Counted from the stretch's first letter, positions 12,269 through 23,790 are shown. The stretch is 64,000 bases of DNA from Sipunculus nudus (GCA_026874595.1 CM049314.1:75472300-75536299), one strand, 5' to 3'. Numbers and translations are program-made. Notes: generated by a model not told the origin, from the letters alone.

Positions 12269-12975
12269 GTGAACTCGTTTGCAAAAAATCATGTTTCAGC
12301 TGTTAAAAATAAGGACTTGGTGTCTAAGCAAATCAAAACAGAAATTGTTCATGGTAATTATCGTATGTTGCAAACAAAACCAGAAATTGTTAGCCCTTTA
12401 GCAGCAGTGCCAAAACCAGACGGAACGATTAGACTCATTCATGATTGCAGCAGGCCAAAAGTTAAAGCTCTTAATAATTATGTTTTTAACATTGAACACC
12501 ATAAATTTCAGACTATTGATGATGCAATCAGTATGGTTACCCCCCCCCCCCCCCCTATTGTTATATAGCCAAGGTTGACTTGAGTAAAGCTTATAGGTCC
12601 GTCCATTTTAATTCTTATAGCCAGCGTTTTACAGGCCTTCAGTGGGTCACAGATAGTGGTCAACCCTTGTTTCTTGTAGACACAAAATTACCGTTCGGAT
12701 CGAAATTGGGACCTGGGATTTTTCACCGACTTTCTCAGGCAGTTAAGCGTATCATGTTCAATGAATGCCGGGAAGGGGATACAGTTTTAATACAAACCTT
12801 GCGCAGATTAGGTTTCATGATAAATTGGAAGAAAGTCATTTATCCGTGTCAGACCCTGTGTTTTTTGGGTATAGAATTTAGTTCAGTCCTCATGCAAATT
12901 AGCATTCCTGTTGTAAAACTGAAGCTAATAAGGGAGGAGTTGGACGAAATATGTGGTATGCGGCGAGTAAGTTAG
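12269..12975 (+). pseudogene. Reverse transcriptase remnant of the DIRS-type element
   Basis: Two reading frames (12269-12568 and 12580-12975) together cover RT fingers and palm. The first holds PLAAVPKPDGTIRLIHDCSR. The second holds VDLSKAYRSVHFN and KLPFGSKLGPGIFHRLSQAV. They are separated by a 16-nt C run (12540-12555) that breaks the frame where a Thr-Pro-Gly-type turn is expected. The segment that should carry the YxDD catalytic box is deleted near 12780: the text jumps from the helix after LPFG straight to the LRRLGFMINWKK region. The open frame extends upstream of 12269 without an ATG. This enzyme cannot be functional. Confidence 0.8.
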
Positions 12976-13065
12976 CGGCAGCTCCAACGCATTTCAGGAA
13001 AATTAAACAGGATTTCTGCGACAGTTAGAGGCGGAAGATTTTTTTTTCTCGAAATACTTAGGGCT

Positions 13066-13545
13066 ATGAATAAATTAAAATTGCAGCATCATCAGGTTAA
13101 GATAAGCAATGAGTTGCACGGTGATTTTGTTTGGTGGCAAAATTGCATGTTCTCATTTAATGGGAAATCTCTTATTCTGCAGTCAAATGACGCATACGCC
13201 GTGTATACTGACCCATGTAGCAAAGGGGGGGGGGGGGGGGGGGGCACCTGGGTTCATGATAGGTATTATTGGAACTGGGCCATTGATATGCCATGTATGA
13301 AAAATCTTCACATAAATGCGAAAGAAACTATGGCTGCGGTTTTGGCCGCTTTTCTCTGGGCAGCTGCGCGGAGAAACAAAAGAGTCATAATAATCTTAGA
13401 CAATAGGACAGCGGTCAGTAACATTAACAAAGGGACATCAAAGAACCCATCTGTCATGCGTTATTTAAGGGTTTTATTTTGGTTGTTTGCATATACAATT
13501 TTCACATTTCAGCATGTTATGTTCCGGGGCAGTATAACATGTTAG
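13066..13545 (+). pseudogene. RNase H domain remnant of the DIRS-type element
   Basis: The RNase H fold is recognised by the order YTD..S..G, NAKETMA and LDNRTAV, which supply Asp, Glu and Asp of the active site. A 20-nt G run (13225-13244) adds a poly-Gly tract right after the first catalytic strand, where relatives have a short Gly-Trp-Gly type loop; this looks like slippage expansion. The frame then runs on to a stop at 13545. It follows the RT remnant after an in-frame stop near 12973. Confidence 0.7.
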
Positions 13546-13562
13546 CAGACACGGTTTAACGT

Positions 13563-14634
13563 TTGCATGAGGCTGGAAAATTAGCAACCCTCTCATCACG
13601 CCTCAGTATCCCCCAGGTTTTTCCGCTGCGGAAACACATGAGCTCAATGCCCGCATTTATTTGTGGGAACCAGATCCATTCATCTGCAGCAGCTAGATCA
13701 GGAAGTGAACGCTGTGGCAGGACAGGCTTTCGCGGATGCTACCTAGAGAGCTTATTCTTGTCATCCTGTGGCCTATCGGAATTTCTGTGAATCAGTGAAG
13801 ACCCCTATGCTGCCTATTTTAGAACAAAATTCAGCATGTTATATAGTCCATCTGTCTCACAGGCTAAGTTACAACAGTATTAAACGATATCTTAATGTTG
13901 TGAGACTACTTCACGTTTTAGCTGGATTTCCAAATCCGCTCAGCTGTCCTTTCATTAAGTCAGTGCTCTTAAAAGGGGTCAAGCGTACTCTGGGGGACTG
14001 TCAGCAATCTTAGTTACCCATAACTACAGAAATATTGCGCAAACTCTTTAAAATATTTGATTTTACAACACCTCTTGATATATGTTTCTGGGCAGCTGGT
14101 TAATTCGGGTTCTTTTCTATTCTTCGCAAATCAAATTTCCTACCCCAAAGTGATAAAACCGTTTCACAAGCCCATGTGCGCAGGCGAGATATAACATTTT
14201 CGTTAGATGGCGCGGTTGTTCGTGTTTACAATACAAAGACTATTCAGTACAAACAGAGAGTGCTGGTGGTACTTTAGCCGCGTATTCCGAAATATCCACT
14301 GTGCCCAGGAAAAGCACTTATGCTATTGTTCAAATTGACACCTGCTTCAGGTAATTCTCCAGTGTTTCAGTATTGATTGGGGTCTCACAAACGCGTGCTA
14401 ACGTACAATGTGTTTCTCGGTCGGCTTAAAACGGGGTTGGAGCATATAGGCTTTGATCCAGCTCGTTATGCCGGGCACAGCTTCAGAAGGGGGGGGGGGG
14501 ATGCAACCTTGGCTACGGAATTAATAAAACGCCATGTAGACTTGTGCAGTGATGCCTATCAGCAATATCTGGACCCTTCTTTCAGTGAAAGATGTGATGT
14601 TGCCAAGGCTCTTGCTCTTGCAGTCACGCGTTGA
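13563..14634 (+). pseudogene. Tyrosine recombinase remnant of the DIRS-type element
   Basis: The N-terminal core-binding region is readable at 13768-14013 (LSYNSIKRYLNVVRLLH). The catalytic region is broken by stops and frameshifts at 14014-14376; a likely first catalytic Arg lies in the ILRKSNFL segment near 14115. The final open piece, 14377-14634, holds HSFRRGG (the His-x-x-Arg box) and DAYQQYLDP with the likely nucleophilic Tyr. A 12-nt G run (14489-14500) follows directly after the Arg codons. The domain carries out strand exchange of circular cDNA in intact relatives. Inactive here. Confidence 0.75.
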
Positions 14635-14675
14635 TAGTTGGGGGGGGGGGTCCCACTACGATTTGGGGTATTTTG

Positions 14676-14802
14676 GGATGTATTTTATATTGTGAGCCTT
14701 GGGCTGGTATTCACGAGAACCAAACGAGTTGCAGTTCTCGGGCTTAAATAAAATCCTGGTATATCCAAGATCGTGTTTGTATGTGAGTATCTGAAATTAA
14801 GG
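14676..14802 (+). repeat. Split direct repeat, copy 1
   Basis: Starts TATTTTATATTGTGAGCCTT and ends GTGAGTATCTGAAATTA. It matches 15138-15262 with about ten differences by eye. It contains AACGAGTTGCAGTTCTCGGG and an AATAAAAT that could serve as a polyadenylation signal. Confidence 0.8.
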
Positions 14803-15137
14803 CTACCAATTAACCTAATTGGGGTTTTAATTTCGGAATGAGGGCGGGTTAAAGGTCAGCCGGTCAAAGCAAGTCTCGCGACGCTTTATAAACCACGTAA
14901 TCTTGGTCTCATCAGTTGGGTGTGAGACAGCGCACTTGTGCACACAGCAGCTAATATTGTCAATTTACAACCCACCCAACCCTTCATTTAGTAATATATT
15001 TTATATTTTTAACTGTTTAGTCATAGTCTTAACCTTTTAGTGTAGTAGGTCAGTAGAATAGTAGACACACCCGTACGTGTCAAAATCTTTTGACAGGATT
15101 TTATACAATAGTCATCATTGTCATGTCATGTATTTGG

Positions 15138-15262
15138 ATGTATTTTATATTGTGAGCCTTCGGGCTGGTATTCAAAGGAACCAAACGAGTTGCGGTTCTC
15201 GGGCTTAAAAAAAATCCTGGTATACCCCAGATCGTGTTTGTGTGTGAGTATCTGAAATTAAT
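15138..15262 (+). repeat. Split direct repeat, copy 2 (3' end of the DIRS-type element)
   Basis: Second copy of the 14676-14802 repeat. The element ends at TATCTGAAATTAA. Immediately after it, Rep-B sequence resumes (TTTAATCAC..AATTTTCATATC, compare about 5225-5255). Confidence 0.8.
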
Positions 15263-15595
15263 TTCCTTTAATCACTGTTGATACAATTTTCATATCATGC
15301 ACACATAAGAATTTCAGCTTGTTAGTTTTGAAAATTGAAAGAAATTTGCGAAAAACTGTAGCTTTTATAAAGGTTTTTATGAGACCATGTCAGACCAAGG
15401 CTCTACCCAGCCCCTCTTCTGTCACCTGTATGCCACCTTGTTGACCTTTCAGGCGAATTTTGCACGCTTGGGTGGGACATATACCAGGCAGCCAGGCAGC
15501 TTATGTCTGGTCACAGTTGATCCAGGTGCCCAACCTAACCCGTCTACTAGCTGTTTTGACAACAACATAACAATTAAAAAAAATTATTGTTTTTT
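15263..15595 (+). repeat. Rep-B copy 1, 3' part
   Basis: Continues the Rep-B copy that started at 11665, with the TTGTTGACCTTTCAGG phrase also seen near 5390. It abuts the next Rep-B 5' end. Confidence 0.55.
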
Positions 15596-16890
15596 AGCTC
15601 AGCTGACTGAAAGTCATCTGAGCTATTGTGGTCACCCTTTGTCCGGCGTCCGTCTGTCTGTCCGTCTGTCCGTTAACCAGGCACAAATCGTAACGGCTGG
15701 ACCTGGAATCTTCTTACTTGACATCCTGGGAGGTCCATAAAAAATCTCTTTGGAAACCTGAAATCAGGTCTCTCTTACCCATATTCTTGAAGCTATGGGG
15801 CTCAGAAGTACCCCCCCCCCCCAGAATAATGGAAAAATTGATACAAAAGCTCAAGTATCTAAACAACTAATGCTTTGATCACCATGAATTTTTGCATGGA
15901 TATTGATCATGGAATGTTTCATCAGTTTCTGCAGCCTGGTGGCGCCACCTGTATTTTTTTCAATTTTTACCAATTTTTTCTCTATTTTTGAGATAGCTTA
16001 AAATGCGGTTATCTGTTAACAGGGCACAGATCGTAATGACCAGACCTAGAATTTTTTCTTTTGACATGCAGGGAGGCCCATTGAAGTTCTCCTTGGAAAC
16101 TTGAAATTAGGTCACTGTTACCCATAACCTTTGAGCTATGGGGCTCTGAAGTACCCCCCAAAAATAATGGAACATTTAATACAAAAGCTGAAGTATCTAA
16201 ACAACTATTGCATTGATCACCATGAAAAGTCTCTTAGGAAACCTAAAATTAGGTCTCTATTACCCAAAACCTCTGAGCTATGGGGAAATACCCCCAGAGT
16301 AAAGGAAATATGGAAACAAAAGCTCAAGTATCTGAACAACTAATGCATTGATCACCATGATTCTTTGCATAGATGTTGATCAAGGATATGAGGTCATCTG
16401 TTAACAGGGCACAAATCATATTGACTAGACCTAGAATTTTTCAACTTGACATCCTTGAAGGTTCATGAAAAGACTTCAAGGAAACCTAAATTAGGTCTCT
16501 CTTACCCATTCCATTTGAGCTATGGTGCTCAAAAATGCCCTCAACACAATTAAAAGTTTTAAACAAAAGCAGTGCACATATCATAACCATTGGATCTAGA
16601 ATCTTCTATTTTGACAGCCAGGGAGGTCCATAATAAGTCTTCTTGCAAACTTGAAATTATAGGGGTCTATAACTCATATTTTTCAATTTATGCGGCATGT
16701 TTGAAGACCCCAGAAATAATGCAAATAAAACACAAATTGCAAGATTCCTCAGGAATGGGTGAATGGATTGTCCCAAAATTTGGTATGCTTATGTGTCTTA
16801 ATGAACTTGAGCTAACTTGCATCTTAATTAGTTCCCTATGGGGGACATATTGTCAACATGTCTGTCGGCTGAGCATCATGACCCATGGTT
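15596..16890 (+). repeat. Rep-B copy 2
   Basis: Starts AGCTCAGCTGACTGAAAGTC and ends with GGCTGAGCATCATGACCCAT, giving an inverted AGCTCAGC/GGCTGAGC terminus. The interior is three to four diverged paragraphs of 180-380 bp (GGGCACAAATCGTAA..ACCTAGAAT..TTGACATCC..CTCTTACCCATA). The start (GTCACCCTTTGTCC, GTCCGTCTGTC) is the style of common bivalve repeats. No coding capacity. Confidence 0.65.
15811..15822 (+). repeat. Poly(C) tract, 12 nt
   Basis: Twelve C in Rep-B; the equivalent positions of other paragraphs have five or six C (about 16154, 34142), and 17 C at 33738. Confidence 0.95.
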
Positions 16891-17216
16891 GAAAATGTAT
16901 ACTGAATAATACCATGCAGTCACCTTCAATTTTAATAATGAAAAAAAAATAAATAGATAAATTATAATAAAATTAAATAAAAAATAAATTCTCAACAACA
17001 ACCATACCTATCATCACCAATTTTATGCCAGTGTTGTTCACTAGTTATATATGAAATTCAGGTATTGGTGGTGCCACCTGGATTGCCCTTTTTTGTACGG
17101 GGGTCATTGGTCATCTGCATATTAACCAATAATTTCTCAGAAATAGCAGGAGCTACAATCCCCTGATTTTATGCAATAACCTGTCACAGATCAAATTTTG
17201 TGGGATTCAGCTTTTT
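16891..17216 (+). repeat. AT-rich spacer plus Rep-A internal fragment
   Basis: About 16920-17000 is A/T-rich simple sequence. From about 17000 to 17216 an internal Rep-A piece (ATTGGTGGTGCCACCTG, CTCAGAAATAGCAGGAGCTA) leads into the next Rep-A 5' end. Confidence 0.5.
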
Positions 17217-20200
17217 AGCGAACATGTGAGCTTATGCGATGGTGTGGCAGCGTCCGTCGGCTGTCGTCTGTACATTAACCCATACTATCCTGAAAACAGC
17301 AAGAGTTAGCATTACAAAATTTTATGCAAAAAATTAGTCATCTAAAAAACTCTATTGGATTTTGCTTATTTTTTGGCTAACTGCATTTTCTAAGATTTTA
17401 TAGGTAAAAACCTTAAAAACCTTTAAAACTTTTAAAAATCTTTTTCTCCGAAACTGTTCAGCAAAATTGTCCAATATTTCACAGAAATGGTCCCTAGAAC
17501 AGTCTCCCTCAAGTTTATTTGAATGGTTCCAGTTCAGAGATTTTTGGCCGTGTTACAGGAGGTTGAACTTTGTCTTATCTGAAATTGAGGTATTGGTGGC
17601 GCCACCTGCATCAGCCTTTTTTGTACTGGGGTCATCAGTGCCCTTATCATACTGAGGGCTTCAAAAAACTTCTTCTCTGAAACCATATGGCCAAGTTGTT
17701 TAATATTGCACAGAAATGATCTTAGGGTGGTGCTTTCTGAAGTTTGTTCAAATGGTCTTAGTTCAGTGACTTTTGGCTGTGTTATGGGAAGCTGAATTTA
17801 GTCATATGCCATAATAGCCCATTTTAGCTCAGTGGCTACAAAGATCTTCTTCTCAAAAACCACTGGGCCAAATTCTTAAATCTCAAACATTAATTATCCT
17901 TAGATGTTGATAATTCAAATTTGTTCAAATGGTTTTGGTTCAGTGAGTTTCGACAGAGTTATGGGAAGCTTAACTTAGCCATTTTTCTGTATTTCCCTGT
18001 ATGAGTTATAAACCTGCAAAACATTTTTCGACTGACACCACTGAGGCTAATTTGTTTAATATTTTACAAGAATAATCCCATGAATAATTCTTATAATAAA
18101 AGTTTTTTTATGGTTCCGAATAATGAATTTTGGCTGAATTATAAAGATTGAATTGAGTCATTTTACCATATATGTTAGCTGTGTGAAGCATATACATCTA
18201 GCCTGGCACCAGTTTATCAGCATTGGTTACATCATGCCACTAAACATATATATTTCAGGTTATATATAATTAATATTGACAAGAATGTTTTTTAAAAGCT
18301 TTTAATAAATGTAGATTAATGATTTTAGATATTCCTCATGCCAGGCAATGTTCACAATTACAGGTATATAGCTCTCTGTGGGTATATAAAGACGGCTGTA
18401 CATGGATTATAAATAATTAGTATCCACACTCTACTTACTTCCAGAATTTACCATCAGTGAGATGTATCTGTATTATAATTTATGCATTCAGTATACATCT
18501 GTAGTAATTATTAGTGAACCTGTTAGCTAATGTGATGCTGTTTGGGCGTATAGCTTCTGTCATCTGTGCAATAACCCATACTATCTCAATAACGACTGGA
18601 GCTAGCATCATGAAATTTAATGCAAAAAATTAGCCATCTGAAAAACTCTGCATTTTCTTAGATTTTATAGAGAAAAGGCTAAAAAACTTTAGAAAATCTT
18701 CTCCAAAATGGTCAAGCCAAATTGTTCAATATTTCACAGAAATAATATTTCATACCATCTCTCTCAAGTTTGTTCGAATGGTTAAATTTTGGTGAATTTT
18801 GGCCGAATTACACGAATTTGAACTTATTCATTTGGCCAAGTTAGCATACTGACATAGTATCTCAGAAATGACAGAACCTAGCATTACCAGTATTGTGCAA
18901 ATGTTGGTCACATGACTCATATTTGAAGTTGCAGATTTCATGGTGCCACCAAGTTGTTGAAGTTGAACTTAGTCATCTGTCCAAAAAAGCACACTAAAAG
19001 CTTACTAAAATGACAACCTCAGAAAAGGCTGGAGCTATCATCACCAAATTTAATTCCAGTGTTGGTCACATGAAAAACCTTTAAAAACCTTTTCCTTGTA
19101 AACGGTCCAGCCAAAAAGCAAAAGCATTTTCAAATTTTTCAAAGTCTTTCAGTATGTGTAAACAGATTTACCAACAGGCTAAGATTGTGTCTGTATCTTT
19201 AAATAGGTTGAGAAACTGCCAACTGTTTCAGATTTGGCAACAGATCAAGATTTCATTCAGTGCAGCCAGATATAGGTCAAGAGTTCAATCAGTGCAGCCA
19301 AGCACAAGGCATGTGATCACCGTATGGGTGTCATGTGAACACCTCATGGGCAGCATGTGATCACCTCATGGGTAGCATGTGATCACCTCATGAGTATCAT
19401 GTGATTACCTCATGGGTGTCATGCCCCTCAGGGCTGCTTGTGGAGCCAATCTCTGATCTTATGCAATGATGTGGCTACTATTTCAGATTTGACAACAGGC
19501 CAAATGTCAGTCTGGATCTATTTAGAGCTTTGGCAGATTGCACTCTGTGCAGCCGGGTATAGGTCAGGAATTTACTCAGTGCAGTAGCTGCATTCTATTT
19601 ATAGCATTGGCAGACTGCCCACTGCATCAGATTTGGCACCAAAGTTCAGCCTGGATCTATTTTTAGCTTTTGCAGACTGCTAACTGTGTCAGATTATGCA
19701 ACAGGTCAAGAGTTCACTCAGTGCAGGCAGGTACAGGTCAAAAGTTCACTCAGTCTAGCCAGGTGCAGGTCATGAGTTCACTCAGTGCAGTAGCCTGAGC
19801 TAGCAAATTTGTCACAGTTCATTCGGGGCAACTGCCTTTCTCACCTGAGCCTGGTCAGCCCCATGCATCAGACTCTTGATGGTAAGTTTGATGTATTGGC
19901 CTGATATTTTGACCTATGTGTCTTTGATGGTTTTCTTGTTTACAAGACAGGTGTTGCCACCTACAATGACTTTTGCACGCTTATTTCTACAGAGGAATTT
20001 GATATATTAGCCTGTAATTGGACATATTTATACATATGGAATAGCTTCTTTGTATTCAAGAATGGTGGTGCCAGCTACAATCATTTTTGTGATGTGTGCA
20101 CCAATGCCAGAATTTCAGCAGTGATGATTGTGTAATTGTTTCTTATTCAAAAAGTTTAGTACTTGCATTGTTCATGTCCATGAGAAGTAATGGTCTAGCA

Positions 20201-20262
20201 TGAGGCATTATACCTGGTGTATTTCCAAATGCACAGGTTCGCATTAGGCCTGTAGGCCTTTT
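17217..20262 (+). repeat. Rep-A copy 3 (with an extra 5' end at about 18513)
   Basis: Starts AGCGAACATGTGAGCTTATG and ends GCACAGGTTCGCATTAGGCC plus the hairpin. A second 5' end, GTGAACCTGTTAGCTAATG, begins near 18513, so parts of two copies are merged. It contains the perfect palindrome GGTGGCGCCACC at 17595-17606. Orientation matches the other copies. No gene. Confidence 0.65.
19310..19419 (+). repeat. 22-bp CATGTG..CACCTCATGGG unit, five copies
   Basis: Five consecutive 22-bp units, most beginning CATGTGATCACC, followed by CATGCCCCTCAGGGC. Homologous positions in Rep-A have one (3449) or three (10165) units. Confidence 0.85.
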
Positions 20263-21613
20263 TTTTATATCTGCGTTTACTTAGATTTTATAGGGAAAAA
20301 GCTGAAAAACTTTTACAATCTTCTTCTTATAAACGGTCCAGCCATATTGTTCAGTATTTTACAGAAATGATCCAAGAGGCAAGCCTTCTCAAGTTTGTTT
20401 AAATGGTTAACATTTGATGAATTCTAGTTTAAATGGTTAACATTTGATGAATTTAAGCGGCCATTATTATGTCTATTTCAAACTGAGGACTGCAAAACTG
20501 TTCTTCTACAAAATTATTGTATCAATTATAACTTCTGTAACATTGCACAAAAATTATTCTTAGGTGGCCTTTGTTTAAGTTTATTTGAATGATTTTTGAC
20601 AGAATTATTGGACCTTTTACAATAAAAGGACTGCATCTTTTATCATTCTAGATATTTTGATTATTTAATAAGCAGTAACATACATAGTATATCCATTATG
20701 TAACATAAAATATATAATATTAAGAATGTGTATCATGTTTACAGGAATTGTTGCATGAATAACTTAAAATGGTATTGAGGCTGTATTATACATAACATAC
20801 TACCAGTGTAGAAAAGCTGACTTTTTCACAAAGGTCAAATTTTTCGCAATTATTTTACCTTTTGCCAATATCGTGAATTTAAAACCCTCGCAAACAAAAT
20901 GCCAACCAGTGTTCATTTCCGCTAAGCTGAATCCCATTTAAGCTTAGCTGTATCAAAGGTCTGTTTCTTTTGTCCTTTATTAATAATATGACCATAACAC
21001 TTTAAAATTTTAAGGTGACCAGCTCTGGACAGGTAGTTATAAAGCATTAAATTTGGTTACATCTGATATATAAATAAATAATAAAATTCATGAACTCAAA
21101 ACATCTAGATCTTCTTGAGGTATTTGATCACATATGACTGAAAAAAAAATTTTAGTGACAGCAAGAAAACAAACAAAAAATTAATAATAAAGATCTCAGT
21201 CGATCTCAGTCAGTGTAGGGCCTCCAGGTATATTGGCTCTTTTTATACACCAGAATGACATCACATGAAGGTTCCACACTGTTCCAGATCCGTGTGTTTA
21301 CAACATACATGAAGTCTGTCTACATACAGGGGTACTCTCTCAGAAGAAGCAAAGGTGTTTTAATCATATTTAAGCCAGGGTTAACCAGTCCCGGTAGAAC
21401 CTGGGATACAAGTACTGTGGGGTAGAACATAATCAAATTCATAATTCCTCAGGTATGAACAATGGCTGACTTGGCAGCCGCATAAACACTGAAGGAGATA
21501 CAGGTACAGTACAGGTAAAATACAGGTACAATACAGGTTCTGCAGGAACAAATATTACCCAAAATTGATTTCTAAGTTGTCTTATTGGAACAGTATGTAT
21601 TTTTTCCGCACAG
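20263..21613 (+). other. Rep-A fragment, then unique intron sequence
   Basis: 20263-20660 is a Rep-A fragment, with a small tandem repeat of AAATGGTTAACATTTGATGA at about 20400-20450. 20660-21613 looks unique and AT-rich, with a short cluster of TACAGGTA-type repeats at about 21500-21540. The final bases (TTTTTTCCGCACAG) form the acceptor for the discoidin exon. No other exon was recognised. Confidence 0.5.
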
Positions 21614-21786
21614 GTGATGTCACCGAGTGTAAGGCTTATGAAAGACTAGGTTTGGAGAATCCTGAAATTAAAGAATTTTTCCTGTCCGCATCCTCCGAGT
21701 TGCCAGGATATGAAGCTTCTAAAGTCCGATTCAATGGCACTGGTGCCTGGTGCAGCTATGTGTCTGATAAACGACCATGGATTCAG
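21614..21786 (+). CDS. Internal exon: discoidin (F5/8 type C) domain, part 1
   Basis: First of three exons of one discoidin domain. It begins after the AG at 21612-21613 in phase 1 and ends with CAG|GTTTG at 21786 in phase 0. It encodes the N-terminal part: a Cys, then RLGLENPEIKEFFLSAS (compare the family's L-G-M-E-x-G-x-I-x-D-xx-I-x-A-S start), then ARG-type text FNGTGAWCSYVSDKRPWIQ, ending on the conserved Trp-x-Gln. The family binds phospholipids, glycans or matrix proteins outside the cell. The next exon continues the frame exactly. Confidence 0.88.
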
Positions 21787-22808
21787 GTTTGTTATCAATT
21801 TCTGTTTCTTGTCTCACAACAATCATATGTGTCCATTATATCATTGCAAAACATATATAACATACCTTTTCCACGATTCTAGCAACTCATATAATTATTA
21901 TAATTCACGGTAGTGCCTCCCAGCCTTCATCATGAAACATTTCTGTGGCCAAATGTTAGAAATACATGTTATTGCTGGTCCAAATGTTTTCCAACAAGAG
22001 CAGGTGTCACATATTTAAAATTTGGAGCTGGATGCACACTGTGATACAGTGATATCGCTGTCTCATTAGTCTAACAATAATTTTATGCTCTGCGCACCCT
22101 GGTGTTCAAACCCAGAAATTCTTGCTATACAAAGCATGGGTTACACGAGAGATACGAGGCCACTGCAGTATACAATGTCTGTTTGAGGAGCGTATGTTAA
22201 GCTTGGTCCATTGATAGTAGTTTGCTCATGCCACGGTGATGTAGTGTCTTGGTGTTCATCCAGGGTTTGTCCACAATTTTCAAAATTATATATTTCTTTT
22301 TTTTATTGCCCCGCTAGGAGGGTATGCTTTCATTCTCATTTATGTGTGTTTTTGATCACAAAATAACTCGCACAATCATGAAGAGAACATCATGAAGTTT
22401 AAGAAGGAGGAAACAATTAGATTTTGTTAAATGTACTCTCTCTTATTGACTTGGGAAAATGGGCCGAATAAGTGAATGCCCACATGGTGGAGGCTTGTAT
22501 TCCTTGGAATGCAGATTTCTAGCTTCTTACATGACATTGATCTGATAATGCTAGGTGTATGCTTTAAAACATCCACAAAGACTAAGATTTTTATTATGCA
22601 CAATGCAAACTTTTTCAAATTTACAAAAAAAAAAGGATTTTTCAATTTATTCCTTAGCCAAATTTGATTCTGCTGATATATTAGATAGGCCAAGGTGTGC
22701 CCTTTAAAACTTCTACATAGAATTTTGAATTGCATAGTTTATATTGGGGTGCCGGATTATGCAGGATGAGCACATCAGTACTAATTGACATTCTGGTCTT
22801 GCTTTCAG
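21787..22808 (+). other. Intron within the discoidin domain
   Basis: GT at 21787, AG at 22807-22808. It holds a fragment of another mollusc-style repeat near 22310 (GCCCCGCTAGGAGGGTATG) and otherwise unique AT-rich sequence. No exon seen. Confidence 0.7.
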
Positions 22809-22955
22809 ATAGAATTATTAGAACTGAATGATATCATTGGAGTGATCGTCCAGACAGGGGCTTCGGAGGCCAACCATGTGGACGTTCAGAAATTCCTCGT
22901 CGGTGTCACATCAGACAACACCATCTGGCACTTCTTCAGTGAAAATAATTCCGTG
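22809..22955 (+). CDS. Internal exon: discoidin (F5/8 type C) domain, part 2
   Basis: 147-nt exon, phase 0 at both ends, between TTTCAG and GTAAGA. It encodes the central strands: IELLELNDIIGVIVQTGAS (family pattern W-I-Q-(I/V)-x-L....I-x-G-(I/V)-x-x-Q-G), then VQKFLVGVTSDNTIWHFF, matching V-xx-F-x-V-x-x-S-x-D-xx-x-W. The joined frame from the previous exon runs without a stop. Confidence 0.88.
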
Positions 22956-23633
22956 GTAAGATCTGCTTTCTTTATAGAAATGAGATGAATCACTGAATAA
23001 ATGACCTGAAGGGCATGAGTGTGTTTTTCCCCATATGGTGTTGTCTGTCAATCTGTCTGCTTACCAATTTTCATAATGTGTATGTAAGTATGTGCATTTA
23101 AATCAATGCAAGCTCATACACCATTTAAAATACTGAAATGTTAATTGTAAAATTTAATTTTGTGCCAAGTCCAATAATATAATTGACAAAATACGTATTA
23201 TCAGGGAAGAATCTAGTTGAGAAGATAAGGATATTAAGAGTATTGCTAGAGGTAGAATTTATGTTGTATATGCATGAGCGTTTATTAGAAATACCGTGAT
23301 TTGATAAATGAAATGCTATTTTTTCTATGTAAAAGTGTAATTGTTTCCTTAATGTTAACAACAGACCGGAAGTTGAATACGAGTTTTGCTTATCCCTTAT
23401 GCCAAACAGAAATGATATACCAATAAACAAGGGAGGCTGGCTGCGTGTATGCCTGACACACTATTACCAAGTGAATGCCAGATTGGTGCCTCAGAAGAGG
23501 CTGGCGGCAAGCATGTTGTTGCTGAGCAAGGGATGCTTGAAGTTTCCTAGTGATACACAGCACAGGGGACTAATTTTGCCCTCAGGCCCTTGTTCTTCCT
23601 ATTGAAAGCCTCGATTGACACATGTCATTGTAG
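22956..23633 (+). other. Intron within the discoidin domain
   Basis: GTAAGA at 22956, CATTGTAG at its end. It contains a 68-codon ORF at 23399-23605 with no recognisable domain; I treat it as intronic. Confidence 0.65.
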
Positions 23634-23790
23634 GTGTTTCCTGGACCATCCCCACCTGACGATCATGTGACTCTCACATTTCATCCAATGTCTGCATTAC
23701 TCGTCAGAATATACATCCTGCCCCACACTGATACAAAGAGCCATTGTCTACGAGCAGAGCTGTTACTTCCCACATCTCAGGCATGCCGAG
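23634..23790 (+). CDS. Internal exon: discoidin (F5/8 type C) domain, part 3
   Basis: 157-nt exon, phase 0 in and phase 1 out (CGA G|GTAAGG). It begins VFPGPSPPDDHVTLTF, where relatives have F-x-G-N-x-D....V...F, continues MSALLVRIYILPHTD (the A-R-(Y/F)-(V/I)-R-I-x-P strand) and ends LRAELL followed by Cys a few residues later. That Cys probably pairs with the one at the start of part 1. The three exons make 477 nt (159 codons) framed by phase-1 introns, a complete shuffled module. The Cys is displaced by a short insertion compared with the usual E-L-x-G-C end. Confidence 0.87.

Larger units (their letters stand above)
12121..15262 (+). mobile_element. Degenerate tyrosine-recombinase (DIRS/Ngaro-type) retrotransposon
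   Basis: Order: reverse transcriptase remnants, RNase H, then a tyrosine recombinase, ending in two direct repeats of about 125 bp (14676-14802 and 15138-15262) separated by about 335 bp. RT plus tyrosine recombinase, instead of a DDE integrase, defines DIRS-like elements, and split direct repeats are typical of the Ngaro/PAT groups. The first ORF (gag-like) is missing or unrecognisable, so the element is 5'-deleted. It lies inside a Rep-B copy, whose sequence continues on both sides. Frameshifts, stops, a deletion and four long G/C homopolymers show it is dead. Confidence 0.75.

Noticed and set aside
13109-13300. Overlapping ORF in another frame across the G20 run
   Set aside because: It is a shadow of the RNase H frame produced by the homopolymer; no domain similarity.
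23399-23605. 68-codon ORF between discoidin exons
   Set aside because: Including it would interrupt the discoidin fold, whose flanking exons join perfectly without it.
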